Origin: Mycolicibacterium chlorophenolicum
GTDB taxonomy: Bacteria; Actinomycetota; Actinomycetes; Mycobacteriales; Mycobacteriaceae
Direction of reading: 5' to 3'
NCBI RefSeq assembly: GCF_001044235.1
Contig: NZ_JYNL01000008.1
Coordinates: forward strand, 112,184 to 176,183
Length of the DNA stretch: 64,000 bases
Shown: positions 1 through 9,090 of the stretch, piece after piece
How positions within the stretch are numbered: the stretch's first letter is position 1
How the letters are laid out: each line of letters starts with the position of its first letter
Translations under genes and position numbers: made by a program
The notes under the pieces: generated by a model
The model's database searches: none
Told to the model about the DNA's origin: nothing
What the model saw: the letters and a program-made list of their open reading frames with translations, nothing else

Positions 1-867
1 GGCGCCGCTCCCGCACGACGAGCGGTGTTCGAAGGCGGCCCCGGTGACCTCGACCAGCAGGTGGTCCTCGACGGGCACGCCCTGGGCGTGGAGCCGGCGT
101 ACCTGCTGCAGCGCCATGGCCAGCAGGACTCCCTGCGACATCGGCGGCTGGACGTGCACGCGTCCCGCGCCCCAGTCCACGGCCACGGGCGGCGGGCACG
201 GCGTGTGGTGGTCGGAAAGATCCGCCGGCGCGAGCGACCCGCCGCAGCGGCGTACGGCGTCGACGACGGCAGCCGCGCCGGATCCGCTGTAGAAGGCGTC
301 GCGCCCGTGGTCGGCGATGCGCTCGAGCAGGCCGGCCAGCTCGGGCTGCAGCCACGGACCGCCGTGCGTCGCGGCCGACAGCAGCGACCAGTCCCCGGCG
401 CCGCCGTCCTCGAGGCGTGCCCGCTGCCGGTCGACGGACTCGAGAAGGCTTGCGTCCGGGACGATTCCGTCGCGTGCGAGCTCGATCGCCGGCGCCAGCA
501 CGACGTCCAGCGGCAGTCGCCCCCAGCGCGCACTCATGGTCGCCCAGCCGTCGACGAGCCCGGGAACGGTCACCGAGGTGCCCCCGGAATCGTGCGGCGT
601 CGCGTCGAGACCCCGCGGACTCAACCCGGTCCCGTTCACCGCGGCCACCTGGTCGCGGTCGTGCACGAGCGCGAGCAGGTCGCCACCGAGCCCGGCCGCC
701 TGTGGCAGCACCACGCAGATCACCGCCTGCGCGGCGACCGCGGCATCGGCCGCACTGCCGCCCTGCTCCAACATCTGTATCGCGGCCTGCGTGGCCAGCG
801 GGTGCGCCGTGGAGGCAGCGCCTTTCGCTCCTGAGGCGAGCGTGGCGCGGTGGCCGGACTGGGGCAA
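1..867 (-). CDS. gamma-glutamyltranspeptidase family protein, N-terminal part (runs off window start)
   Basis: The minus-strand reading frame is open from 867 to base 1 and encodes the N-terminal nucleophile (Ntn) hydrolase large-subunit region of the GGT family. The HPLATQAA stretch followed by EQGGSAADAAVAAQ and the glycine-rich LGGD segment match the family's start, where substrate and GGT core contacts lie. The catalytic Thr of the autoproteolytic site would be further downstream, outside the window, so activity cannot be judged. I place the start at TTG 867 because GGAG sits seven bases upstream; no ATG is available nearby. The family hydrolyses or transfers gamma-glutamyl groups or related amides. 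The gene is divergent from the operon beginning at 961, sharing a 93-base control region, which suggests a linked catabolic role. No obvious signal peptide is seen with this start. Confidence 0.75.
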   Translation of the reverse strand, partial: MPQSGHRATLASGAKGAASTAHPLATQAAIQMLEQGGSAADAAVAAQAVICVVLPQAAGLGGDLLALVHDRDQVAAVNGTGLSPRGLDATPHDSGGTSVTVPGLVDGWATMSARWGRLPLDVVLAPAIELARDGIVPDASLLESVDRQRARLEDGGAGDWSLLSAATHGGPWLQPELAGLLERIADHGRDAFYSGSGAAAVVDAVRRCGGSLAPADLSDHHTPCPPPVAVDWGAGRVHVQPPMSQGVLLAMALQQVRRLHAQGVPVEDHLLVEVTGAAFEHRSSCGSGA

Positions 868-898
868 CGGAGGTCTCCAGGGAAGTCGTGAGAAGGGC

Positions 899-930
899 TT
901 GCCAAATGCGACGCTGAGATAGAATATAAA
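899..930 (+). promoter_or_regulatory. candidate promoter for the 961 operon
   Basis: The divergent gap holds TTGCCA at 899-904 and an A/T-rich block at 920-930 (TAGAAT overlapping ATATAAA) that can act as a -10. The best spacing is 15 to 18 bases depending on the -10 chosen. The block is conspicuous in an otherwise GC-rich region. Prediction only. Confidence 0.35.
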
Positions 931-960
931 TCATCCCAACAGCAATGTGAAGGAGCGAGG

Positions 961-1446
961 ATGACTCAGACTGTGGCCACGGCGAGCGCAGTCGGGACGC
1001 CTGACCTGGTGCAGGCCCCCGATATGTCGCTCGCGGTCGCCGAGCTCATGCTCGCAGAAGTCAAGGCCCGCGCGTCGGCCAAAGGTCTGCGGTTGGCCGC
1101 GGCCGTCGTCGACCGCGGCGGCAACCTGGTGGCGGCCATGCGCATGGACTACGCCCAGCTCGGCGCCAGCTCACTGGCCCTCGACAAGGCGGTGACCGCG
1201 GTCTCCTTCGGCATGCCGACCGCGGCCTGGACCGAGAGCAGCGCCCCGGGCGGGAGCGACTGGGGACTGGCCCACACCCTCGGTGGCCGCGCGATCGTCT
1301 TCCCGGGCGGCGTCCCGGTGTTCGCCGGAACGCACCTGGTCGGCGGGCTGGGCGTGAGCGGGGCCGCGTCCGAGGTCGACGCAGCCTGCGCCGCGCTGGC
1401 CGTGCAAGATCAGGGCCTCGACGTCGAAGCCGCGGAGATCCCGTGA
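961..1446 (+). CDS. GlcG/HbpS family protein (DUF336)
   Basis: 161 residues, usual length for the GlcG/HbpS (DUF336) fold. Family features are the repeated small-residue helices, the AAVVDRGGNLVAAMRMDYA strand region, the conserved K in LDKAVTA, and the C-terminal GGLGVSGAASEVDAACA block. Members bind haem or corrinoid in some systems (HbpS, PduO C-terminus); in many catabolic operons the job is undefined. AAGGAG lies eight bases before the ATG. It is the first gene of a tightly packed operon: its TGA overlaps the GTG start of the next gene. A specific function cannot be read from the sequence. Confidence 0.85.
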   Translation: MTQTVATASAVGTPDLVQAPDMSLAVAELMLAEVKARASAKGLRLAAAVVDRGGNLVAAMRMDYAQLGASSLALDKAVTAVSFGMPTAAWTESSAPGGSDWGLAHTLGGRAIVFPGGVPVFAGTHLVGGLGVSGAASEVDAACAALAVQDQGLDVEAAEIP

Positions 1447-2189
1447 GCGGCGTCCTCGTGGCCGGCGGCGCGACGGGCATCGGAGCGGCCGCGGTCCGCG
1501 CCTTCCGTCAGCGCGGTGACCGGGTGCTGCTCGCCGACCGCAACGAGGAGGCCGGCAAAGCCCTTGTCGCCGAGGATCTTCCGGGCGAGGCCGCGTTCCT
1601 GCGCAGCGACTTCGCCGAGAGCGATGCAGCGGAGGCCGCCGTGGAGGCCGCGGTCAGCTTCAACGTCGGATCGCTTGACACCGTCTTCTACAACGCGGCA
1701 GTGCTGGAGGCGCGGCCTCTCGGCGAGTGGACCGCGCAGGACTGGGACCGCAGCTCGGCGGTGAACCTGCGTGCGCCGTTCCTGATGTCGCAGGCCGCCT
1801 CTCCGCACCTCCGAAAGTCCGAGACCGGCCGGATCATCCTCACCTCGTCCACGGGCGCGTTCCGTGGACATGCCGGCATGCCGGCCTACCACGCCACCAA
1901 GGCGGGGCTTCTCGGCATGGTGCGCGCCCTGGCCGACGAGTTGGGGCCCGACGGCGTGACGGTCAACGCCGTCTGCCCCGGGTGGGTGGACACCCCCTTC
2001 AACAGCACGTTCTGGGGTCACCAGCAGGACCCCGCCCGCGCCCTCGAAGAGCTCACCGAGCAGATCCCGCTGCGGCGGCAGGCCGACCCCGACGACATGA
2101 CCGGTCTGCTGCTGTTCCTCGCCTCCCCCGCCTCGTCGTACATCACCGGGCAGGCCCTGGTGATCGACGGCGGCTACACCTCCGTCTGA
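1443..2189 (+). CDS. short-chain dehydrogenase/reductase
   Basis: 248-residue classical SDR. The N-terminal dinucleotide motif GGATGIG is at residues 8-14, an acidic D after the second strand (LLADR) suggests NAD(H) preference, and the active site has Ser in the TSS strand with Tyr149 and Lys153 (YHATK). The usual NNAG motif is replaced by NAA. The C-terminal ASSYITGQALVIDGGYTSV is typical. The GTG start overlaps the preceding stop (GTGA), indicating translational coupling. It probably oxidises an alcohol or reduces a ketone intermediate of the operon's pathway; the substrate is unknown. Confidence 0.85.
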   Translation: MSGVLVAGGATGIGAAAVRAFRQRGDRVLLADRNEEAGKALVAEDLPGEAAFLRSDFAESDAAEAAVEAAVSFNVGSLDTVFYNAAVLEARPLGEWTAQDWDRSSAVNLRAPFLMSQAASPHLRKSETGRIILTSSTGAFRGHAGMPAYHATKAGLLGMVRALADELGPDGVTVNAVCPGWVDTPFNSTFWGHQQDPARALEELTEQIPLRRQADPDDMTGLLLFLASPASSYITGQALVIDGGYTSV

Positions 2190-2201
2190 ACAGGTGCCTG
2201 C

Positions 2202-3422
2202 ATGACGACTGTCGAGATCTACACCAATCCCGCCGCCCGGCCGGCGGTGCCGACGGCCGGTTTCGCGCCCGAGAGCAGGGTGCCGCTGGAGACGCACAAG
2301 ACCCTGCCCGGCTACGCGCCCACCGAGCTGCGGTCGTGTCCCGGACTCGCGGCACGCCTCGGCGTGCACACCGTGCTGGTCAAGGACGAGTCCGAACGGC
2401 TCGGCCTGCCGTCGTTCAAGATCCTGGGCGCGTCCTGGGCCGCCCTGACGACGGTGCAGGCGGCGTGGGGCGGTGAAACGGACGGGTCGCTGTCCGTCGA
2501 GACGGTGCGCGCCTCCATCGGGTCCACCGCCGGTCGCGGCCTGGTCGCGGCCACCGACGGCAACCACGGTCGCGGAATCGCCCGCGTCGCAGCACTTCTG
2601 GGGCTGGAAGCCACCATCCTCGTGCCCGAGGGCACCTCGCAGGCACGTATCGATGCGATCGCGTCGGAGGGTGCCGCGGTCGAGGTCGTCGACGGCACCT
2701 ACGACGACGCGATCGCTGCCTCGGCACGACTTGCCGACGACGACCATCTCGTCGTGTCGGACACGTCGTGGGAGGGATACGAGGCCGCCCCCCGAGCCGT
2801 GGTCGAGGGCTACTCGACGATGTTCTTCGAGATCGACGACGCCCTCGCCGCGCAGGGTTTGCCCCAGCCCGATGTCCTCGTCCTGCAGGCCGGCGTGGGC
2901 GCGTTCGCCGCCTCGGGCCTGCGCCACTTCCGGGACGGCCGTCCGCAGCCACCCGCCACCGTGGTCGCCGAACCGTCGACCGCCAACTGCCTGATGGCCT
3001 CCGCCCGCGCCGGCGGGCTGACGCTGGTGCCCGGCCCGCACCGGTCCTCGATGGCGGGCCTCAACTGCGGCATGCCCTCCGAACTGGTCTGGACCCTGCT
3101 GGCCGCCGGAACCGACGTCTTCGTCGGCATCGGCGACGACTACGCCGAGGAGGCGATGCGGGCGCTCGCCGACGAGGGCATCGTCTCGGGCGAGTCGGGC
3201 GCGGCGGGACTCGGCGCTCTGCTGGCACTGGCCGAGCGCGGCACGCCCGAGGAGCGGTCACGCGCGGGGCTGCACGCGGATGCGTGCGTGCTCATCGTGA
3301 ACACCGAAGGCGCCACCGATCCGGCCAATTACGAACGCGTCGTGGGCCGTTCGGCCGCCGACATCGCATCAGCCCGGGACCACCTGGTGGTCAGCAACGG
3401 CGCTGACCACCGTCACCACTGA
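2202..3422 (+). CDS. diaminopropionate ammonia-lyase-like PLP enzyme
   Basis: 406 residues of the fold-type II PLP family. The Schiff-base lysine is Lys73 in PSFKILGASWA, which matches the diaminopropionate ammonia-lyase (DpaL/YgeX) signature more closely than threonine dehydratase. ATDGNHGRGIA is the substrate-carboxylate loop, and the C-terminal GESGAAGLGAL contributes to the cofactor pocket. DpaL converts 2,3-diaminopropionate to pyruvate and ammonia; the true substrate here is inferred only as a beta-substituted amino acid. It lies 12 bases after the SDR in the same operon. The C-terminal tail (residues about 385-406) is His/Asp-rich and not conserved-looking. Confidence 0.8.
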   Translation: MTTVEIYTNPAARPAVPTAGFAPESRVPLETHKTLPGYAPTELRSCPGLAARLGVHTVLVKDESERLGLPSFKILGASWAALTTVQAAWGGETDGSLSVETVRASIGSTAGRGLVAATDGNHGRGIARVAALLGLEATILVPEGTSQARIDAIASEGAAVEVVDGTYDDAIAASARLADDDHLVVSDTSWEGYEAAPRAVVEGYSTMFFEIDDALAAQGLPQPDVLVLQAGVGAFAASGLRHFRDGRPQPPATVVAEPSTANCLMASARAGGLTLVPGPHRSSMAGLNCGMPSELVWTLLAAGTDVFVGIGDDYAEEAMRALADEGIVSGESGAAGLGALLALAERGTPEERSRAGLHADACVLIVNTEGATDPANYERVVGRSAADIASARDHLVVSNGADHRHH

Positions 3423-3433
3423 GGAGCACGCGC

Positions 3434-4885
3434 ATGTCCCACACACCGGAGACGGTCGAGGTCAGCCGCCTCGAAACCAGTCACATCGACGTCATCGATC
3501 CCGGTCAGCGCCACGGCACACCGCGTGACCTGTTCACCGTCTGGTTCTCGGGGAACCTGAGCATCGGCAACGCCATCTTCGGCGCGTTGGCGATCATCGT
3601 CGGCAACTCGTTCTGGTGGTCCGTCGTGGCCGTGCTCGTCGGCAACGTGGTCGGCGGGACGTTCATGGCGCTGCACTCGGTGCAGGGTGCGCGCCTCGGT
3701 GTCCCCCAGCTGATCCAGAGTCGCGGGCAGTTCGGCTTTTTGGGCGCGCTCCTGCCAGTGGTGCTGGCGGCGTTCCTCTACTGCGGCTTCTTCGTGGTCA
3801 CCGCGGTGCTGGGCGGGCAGGCGCTCTCTGCGGCGATGCCGGGGACGTTCAGCGTCAACGGCGGCCTCGTCCTGTTGGCACTGCTGAGCCTGGGCATCGC
3901 GCTGCTGGGCTACCGCGCCATCCACTTCGCCGCCAAATGGGCGATCTGGCCGCTGGCCGCCGCCGTGGTGGTGGTCACCGTGGGCTCGATCCTGCACGGC
4001 GGCGTCGAGCTCAGCGCCGGCTCCTTCCAGGCGGGTCCGTTCTTCACGGCGGTCGGCCTGATGGCGACGTTCCTGCTGACCTACGCTCCCTACGTGTCGG
4101 ACTACTCGCGCTACCTGCCCGAGAACAGTTCCGCGACCGCATGTTTCGGCTGGACCTTCAGCGGGGTGTTCGTGTCCGCCACGTGGTGCAATCTGCTGGG
4201 TGTGGTGCTGGCCGCGCAGATCGGGGGCACCGACATGTTCCTGGCCACCCGCGAGGTGGTCGGTGTCGAGTGGGTCGCCGTGGTGACGCTGTTGGTCACC
4301 GCGCTGGCCATCGCGGGCAACAACGCGTTGAACCTGTACGGCGGCATGCTGAACCTGATCACCGCGATCTCGTCGTTCAAGGACGTGCGACCCTCGGTGC
4401 TGGTGCGTCTGGGGTTCCTGCTGCCGACCTTCGCGATCGGGCTGTGGCTCGGCCTCAATGTCACCGACAACTTCTCGGCCGAGCTCACGAACTTTCTGTC
4501 GTTCCTGACGCTCGGCTTCGTCCCCTGGGGGGCGATCAACCTGCTCGACTTCTATCTGGTCCGGCACGGCAGCTACGACGTGCGGGCGTTCTTCTCCCGC
4601 CGCGGCGGCGTCTACAACCACGACCCGGCCACCTGGACCTACGGCGGGTTCAACTTCCAGGCACTGCTGGCCTACGCCATCGGAGTGGCGGTGTCGCTGC
4701 CGTTCGTCACCAACGGCTGGTACGCCGGCCCGATCGCGGAGAAGCTCGGCGGTGCGGACCTGTCCTGGGTGCCGGGCCTGATCGTCACCGGTGCGGTGTA
4801 CCTCGGCCTCACCAAACTGGCTGGCGCCCAACGCCGTCACTCCGTCGCCCCGCTGAGCACGGCGGTCCCGGGAGGTGCTCGATGA
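3434..4885 (+). CDS. NCS1-family nucleobase/cytosine-type permease
   Basis: 483 residues with about twelve hydrophobic segments. NCS1 (CodB-type) features include the early FSGNLSIGNAIFGALAIIVG helix, VGGTFMALHSVQGARLGVPQLIQSRGQFGF with the conserved PQ and RGQFG block, and APYVSDYSRYLP in the middle. Such transporters take up cytosine, purines, allantoin, hydantoins or related N-heterocycles by H+ or Na+ symport across the cytoplasmic membrane. A good GAGGAG box precedes the ATG. Its stop overlaps the next start (ATGA). Its presence in the operon suggests the pathway's substrate is a small nitrogenous compound; which one cannot be seen. Confidence 0.85.
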   Translation: MSHTPETVEVSRLETSHIDVIDPGQRHGTPRDLFTVWFSGNLSIGNAIFGALAIIVGNSFWWSVVAVLVGNVVGGTFMALHSVQGARLGVPQLIQSRGQFGFLGALLPVVLAAFLYCGFFVVTAVLGGQALSAAMPGTFSVNGGLVLLALLSLGIALLGYRAIHFAAKWAIWPLAAAVVVVTVGSILHGGVELSAGSFQAGPFFTAVGLMATFLLTYAPYVSDYSRYLPENSSATACFGWTFSGVFVSATWCNLLGVVLAAQIGGTDMFLATREVVGVEWVAVVTLLVTALAIAGNNALNLYGGMLNLITAISSFKDVRPSVLVRLGFLLPTFAIGLWLGLNVTDNFSAELTNFLSFLTLGFVPWGAINLLDFYLVRHGSYDVRAFFSRRGGVYNHDPATWTYGGFNFQALLAYAIGVAVSLPFVTNGWYAGPIAEKLGGADLSWVPGLIVTGAVYLGLTKLAGAQRRHSVAPLSTAVPGGAR

Positions 4886-5676
4886 CACCGCTGCTGGAGG
4901 GCCGGACGGCCGTCATCACCGGAGCCGCGCGCGGCATCGGGCTGAGCATCGCGACCCGCCTGGCCGCCCACGGCGCCAGGGTGGCGCTGGTCGATCTCGA
5001 CGAGGAGCAGACGCGGGCGGCGGCGCGCGGCGTCGAGGAGTCGACGGGCGGCCGCGCGCTGGGCCTCGCCGCGGACGTGACCGACGCCGCCCACCTGCGC
5101 GAGGCGGCAGACGCGATCGAGGCCGAGCTCGGCCCGGTGAACGTGGTGGTCGCGAACGCCGGCATCCTCGTGCTCAAGACCGCGCTCGACATCACGCCGC
5201 AGGAATTCGACGCCGTGCTGCGCGTCAACCTGCTCGGAGCGTTCCTGACCGCGACCGAGTTCGCGCGCCGGATGCCGGACAGTGACGCGGACGGGCGGAT
5301 CATCTTCACCTCGTCCCTGTTCGGCCTGCGCGGCGGCGTCGGCAACGCGGCCTACGCCGCGTCCAAGTTCGGCATCCTCGGCCTCGCGCAGAGCATGGCC
5401 GCCGAGCTCGCCCCCGCCGGAATCCGGGTCAACAGCGTGTGTCCCGGCCAGATCGAGTCGGCGATGATCCGGCAGCTCTTCGAGGACCGCGCCGCCGCCA
5501 ACGGCACCACCCCGGAATCGGAGCGCGCCGCGTTCGCCCGCCACATTCCGCTCGGCGGGCTGGGCAACCCCGACGACGTGGCGGACACCTACGTCTACCT
5601 GGCGTCACCGCTGAGCAGCTACGTCACCGGCCAGCACATCGTCGTGGACGGTGGCTGGAGCGTCGGTTCCGCCTGA
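4882..5676 (+). CDS. short-chain dehydrogenase/reductase
   Basis: 264-residue classical SDR with TGAARGIG at residues 14-21, Asp in VALVDLD favouring NAD(H), NAGI, Ser in FTSSLFG, and Tyr158/Lys162 (YAASK). It ends with SSYVTGQHIVVDGGW. I start it at ATG 4882, which overlaps the permease stop (ATGA) and has GGAGG seven bases upstream; the open frame continues far upstream only because of GC bias. It is only moderately similar to the SDR at 1443, so the operon has two distinct dehydrogenases, presumably acting on successive or alternative intermediates. Confidence 0.85.
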   Translation: MTPLLEGRTAVITGAARGIGLSIATRLAAHGARVALVDLDEEQTRAAARGVEESTGGRALGLAADVTDAAHLREAADAIEAELGPVNVVVANAGILVLKTALDITPQEFDAVLRVNLLGAFLTATEFARRMPDSDADGRIIFTSSLFGLRGGVGNAAYAASKFGILGLAQSMAAELAPAGIRVNSVCPGQIESAMIRQLFEDRAAANGTTPESERAAFARHIPLGGLGNPDDVADTYVYLASPLSSYVTGQHIVVDGGWSVGSA

Positions 5677-5683
5677 GGCACGG

Positions 5684-6397
5684 ATGACCAAAGACAGGTG
5701 GGTCGTGTGGTCGATGCTGACCCTGTCCTTCACCACCGGGATCCTGGACGCGGCAACCTATCTGGGGCTGCACGGCGTGTTCACGGCGAACATGACGGGC
5801 AATCTCATCTTCATCAGCCTCGGAATCACCGGCGAGGCAACGGTTCCCGTACTACGCGCGTTCTTGGCGCTGGGCGGCTTCGCCCTCGGGGCCGCAGCGG
5901 CCGGCCGGTTGCTGCGGTGGACCGCGACCGGCTCGCCCGGCGACTGGCGGATCCGGGTCAGCATCCTGTTCGTCGCCCTGGTGCTCGCTGCCTGCGCGGT
6001 GGCGCACGGCCTCGGCTCGGGCAGCACAGCGGTGCTGGACGCACTGACGGTGGCGCTGGCCTTCGCGATGGGCGTGCAGGCGATGGCGGCCCGTCGGGTC
6101 GGCGTCGGGGACGTCACGACGGTCGTGGTGACGTCCACCATGGCCGGGCTGATGGGCGAGAACCGGTTCACCGGGCGGTCGGCCGATCGTGCCCTCACCG
6201 CACGGCGCGCCCTCGCGGTCGCGACGATGGGAGTGGGCGCGGTGGTGGGCGCCCTGCTCATGCACCTCGCGGTGGAGGTCGCGATCGCGGTGCCCGCTGT
6301 GCTGACGTTCGCCGTCGCGGCGGTGCTGACCGTGCGCGCCCGGGCCACCCGGCCGGTCGAGGAACTCAACGAGGCTCTCGACCGAGCTTCCCGCTGA
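5684..6397 (+). CDS. DUF1275 (YoaK-like) membrane protein
   Basis: 237 residues with about six transmembrane helices. The N-terminal TTGILDAATYLGLHGVFTANMTGN block is the DUF1275 hallmark. The start at ATG 5684 avoids overlap with the upstream SDR and has GAGG just upstream; an in-frame start at 5651 would lie inside the SDR. Family members are uncharacterised integral membrane proteins. It is the last gene of the operon (seven bases after the SDR stop) and may be an accessory transporter; this is inference from position only. Confidence 0.8.
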   Translation: MTKDRWVVWSMLTLSFTTGILDAATYLGLHGVFTANMTGNLIFISLGITGEATVPVLRAFLALGGFALGAAAAGRLLRWTATGSPGDWRIRVSILFVALVLAACAVAHGLGSGSTAVLDALTVALAFAMGVQAMAARRVGVGDVTTVVVTSTMAGLMGENRFTGRSADRALTARRALAVATMGVGAVVGALLMHLAVEVAIAVPAVLTFAVAAVLTVRARATRPVEELNEALDRASR

Positions 6398-6894
6398 CAC
6401 GCTTACAGAACCCAATCATCCTGCATGACATCCGGTTTCATCGCACAGCAGGCAGCTGCCCACGCCACCGACGGCGAAGGCCGCTCACTGCTTCCGAGAT
6501 GGTCGCCGCGATCAAATCATTGCGGAGAACGGGCGGCGCCATCTATGACGCGGACGTAACTGAACCTACGGATGGCGAGTAGATCCGACCTGAGCGACAG
6601 GGGTCCACAAGCCGCGGGCCACGGTGAATACGTCCGCACCATATCCAGAATGCGAACACAGTTATGCGGCGTGAGATAGCTGGCAAATCGCACTCAGGAA
6701 CACCGGCAAACCTTTCTGGTTGCCTTTGCAACCATTGCTCGCAAAACCAGCTATTGGATCCGCTGCGCTGTGGGAGACTCCCCCCAGCAAATACATGAGG
6801 TCGCACCTGCGATTTCCGTCACGTCGCCCAGAAAAGGGCTAACACCCCATCGCGCGGCTGCCCTGGGGCTTTTGAGCATCATTGGAGTCGAACC
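6398..6894. other. non-coding gap, long leader of first PE-PPE duplicate
   Basis: No convincing gene. The part from about 6510 to 6894 is recognisably repeated at about 8707-9090 upstream of the second PE-PPE gene; for example GCGGACGTAACTG occurs at 6550 and again at 8748, a 2198-base offset that matches the 2196-base offset of the start codons. The conservation suggests promoter or 5' UTR function retained in both copies. Confidence 0.6.
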
Positions 6895-8556
6895 ATGCCT
6901 GTAGCAAATGTTGATTCACAGGAGCGCAAATCTCCTCCAGCAATCCAAACCATGCGTCGTTCGACCACCGATCCTGCGCGGTACATCGGTCGAGTCGGCG
7001 CGCTGGCGGTAGCCCTCGGTATCGGTGCCGCGCTGGTTGGCATGCCGGGTGTCGCGTTTGCCGATACCCCCGACTCCACCACCTCGCAGTCGTCCGCCAG
7101 TGACGCGGCCGCTACGCCACGACCGTCGGTCGCCCATCCCCGGTCCGCGCGTCGCACGTCAGTGGGCACTCCCGAGTCCGCCGATGCGCCGAACACGGGG
7201 CGGCGGCACTCCCGCACGACGCCGACGAAGCGCGCCGACACCGGCCAGTCCGATACCAAGGGCCCGGCATCGCGACGAGTGAACAACGCCACGCGCGCGG
7301 ACGATTCGGGTACCGACGGGGCCGACACCACCACGGCGCGCGCGACACGCAGCCTGCCACAGCCGACCGCGGCAGCCGTTGAGCCGGCGGCGACGTCACC
7401 AGCCCCGGCTTCCCGGCCGCCCAAGCGCCTCTTCACCGCGAATCGCGCGGCACAGGAGACCTCACCGAACCCCACCGAGGCGCCTGCCACCGACACCACA
7501 ACGGTCGCCGTCAAGGTCCTCACGACGCTCACCACGAATCTGTCGACACGTCCGAAGCCGGCGAGGCCGGCGCAGGCCGCGCTGCTGTCCACCCTGCTCG
7601 CATGGACCAGGCGGACGTCCGAGCCAACGGCCGATCCCGCCACGGGCGGCACGAACACCAGCGCCCTGATCGCCTCGCAGGCGGCTGCCGCGGCACCACA
7701 GAGTGCCGCCGCCAGCACCTCCGCGGACATTCAGCTTCCCGCGGTCGCCACGGTGCTCACCTTGCGCGGCATGAACGTTCGGAAAACGTCCTACGACCCG
7801 ATGCCGAAACAGTACGGCGGCATGTTCGCCAAGGCTCCCTACACGATGGTGGCGGTGAACTACTCAGCCGCCTGGGACAGGACCTCGATCACCGAAGGCG
7901 TCCAAATGCTGGATGCCGCATTGGCTTCCACACCCGGTCAAATCATCGTCATGGCCCACTCCGAGGGCGCGCAGGTCGCCTCCCGGTGGATGCGCACCTA
8001 CGCCAACGACCCGACCAGGGCGGCGCTCGCAAGCCGAGTCACCTTCCTGCTCAGCGGTAACCCGCTGCGCTCGAGCCAGGGCGGCGGGGGCCAGATGATC
8101 GGCTTGTGGGAGAACGACGGCACCCGAGCACTTCCGACGCCGACGACCACGCCGTGGCCGATCATCGACGTCGCCCGCCGGTGGGACGGCTGGGCCGACT
8201 GGCCCGACGACACCTCCAACAAGGTCGCGGTCCGCAGCGCGACAATCGGCATGACGCTGTTCCACACGAACTACAACAACGTCAACCTCTACGACCCGGC
8301 GAACACCGTCTGGCACAACGGCAACACCACGTACGTCTTGACTCACGAGAACAAGCCACCGCTCATCAGCAGGTACTTCAGAGCCGACCCCAACTTCGTC
8401 AGCGTCGTCAGGGGGTATGTCGAGGCGGCATACCACCGCCCGCCCAATGACATTCCCGTTCCCGTCGTGCCCACCACGAGCGCGTACTACCAGAACATCC
8501 TGGTCAAACTGGGCATCCCGAACGCCGCCCCGTCGCAGACGGCCGTGACAGCCTGA
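6895..8556 (+). CDS. secreted PE-PPE-domain (alpha/beta hydrolase) protein, copy 1
   Basis: 553 residues. Residues about 25-60 contain a basic stretch followed by a hydrophobic core ending VAFADTPD, read as an export signal with an unusually long n-region. Residues 60-245 are a Thr/Ala/Arg/Pro-rich low-complexity linker. Residues 260-520 form the PE-PPE domain: LRGMNVRKTSY strand, AYTMV-like region, and the nucleophile elbow AHSEGAQ with Ser356 (HSEGA in place of the common GxSxG). There is no PE or PPE N-terminal domain. The family is thought to be cell-envelope serine esterases/cutinase-like hydrolases. ATG 6895 has GGAG eight bases upstream. A close paralogue follows at 9091. Confidence 0.8.
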   Translation: MPVANVDSQERKSPPAIQTMRRSTTDPARYIGRVGALAVALGIGAALVGMPGVAFADTPDSTTSQSSASDAAATPRPSVAHPRSARRTSVGTPESADAPNTGRRHSRTTPTKRADTGQSDTKGPASRRVNNATRADDSGTDGADTTTARATRSLPQPTAAAVEPAATSPAPASRPPKRLFTANRAAQETSPNPTEAPATDTTTVAVKVLTTLTTNLSTRPKPARPAQAALLSTLLAWTRRTSEPTADPATGGTNTSALIASQAAAAAPQSAAASTSADIQLPAVATVLTLRGMNVRKTSYDPMPKQYGGMFAKAPYTMVAVNYSAAWDRTSITEGVQMLDAALASTPGQIIVMAHSEGAQVASRWMRTYANDPTRAALASRVTFLLSGNPLRSSQGGGGQMIGLWENDGTRALPTPTTTPWPIIDVARRWDGWADWPDDTSNKVAVRSATIGMTLFHTNYNNVNLYDPANTVWHNGNTTYVLTHENKPPLISRYFRADPNFVSVVRGYVEAAYHRPPNDIPVPVVPTTSAYYQNILVKLGIPNAAPSQTAVTA

Positions 8557-9090
8557 GCGCGCCGCCGCCAGCGCAGGCTCGACGCAGGGCACCGCACGCG
8601 CGTGGTGCACTCGATGATCCTGCTTTCCCACCGCTTCACCGCGTGCCGCGCAGCGTCCAGTGCGCCGGCCGGTGACCATCACCCAGCCACATCCGGACTC
8701 TTCGTCGCCGTCAATCACCGCGGAGAACGTCCGGCCCCCTCTGGAGCGCGGACGTAACTGGATTTGAGCATGGCGAGCGCAGCTGGTCGGAGCGAAGAGG
8801 GCGAAAGGTCGCGGGGCCACGGTGAACGCGCCTGCAGATATCAGGGCGGCGAAGCCCAGCTACTGGACGTGCGGTAGCTAGCAAACTGCCTTTGAAGCAA
8901 CCTGGCCGACCTCTGTTCTTGCGGTTGCAAGTTGTTGCCACCAATCGGCAGGGATGAATGTTCGCTTGTGGCAGACTCTGAGCGCGAAAACCAGTGGTGA
9001 CGGTTACAAAACCTCAGACCGCGCCATGACGAACTAACGCCCCCACCGCGCATGTCCCCTGGGCTGTCAATATCACCGGAGACTGATGTC
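8557..9090. other. gap between PE-PPE duplicates
   Basis: The first 150 bases are unique with no gene seen. From about 8707 the sequence mirrors the leader of copy 1 (see the tandem duplication). No terminator hairpin was evident after the copy 1 stop. Confidence 0.5.

Noticed and set aside
1410..3041. 543-codon minus-strand open frame
   Set aside because: Antisense shadow of the SDR and DpaL-like genes, which have clear motifs on the plus strand.
3413..4888. 491-codon minus-strand open frame
   Set aside because: Antisense of the NCS1 permease; Gln/Arg/Asp-rich noise without a fold.
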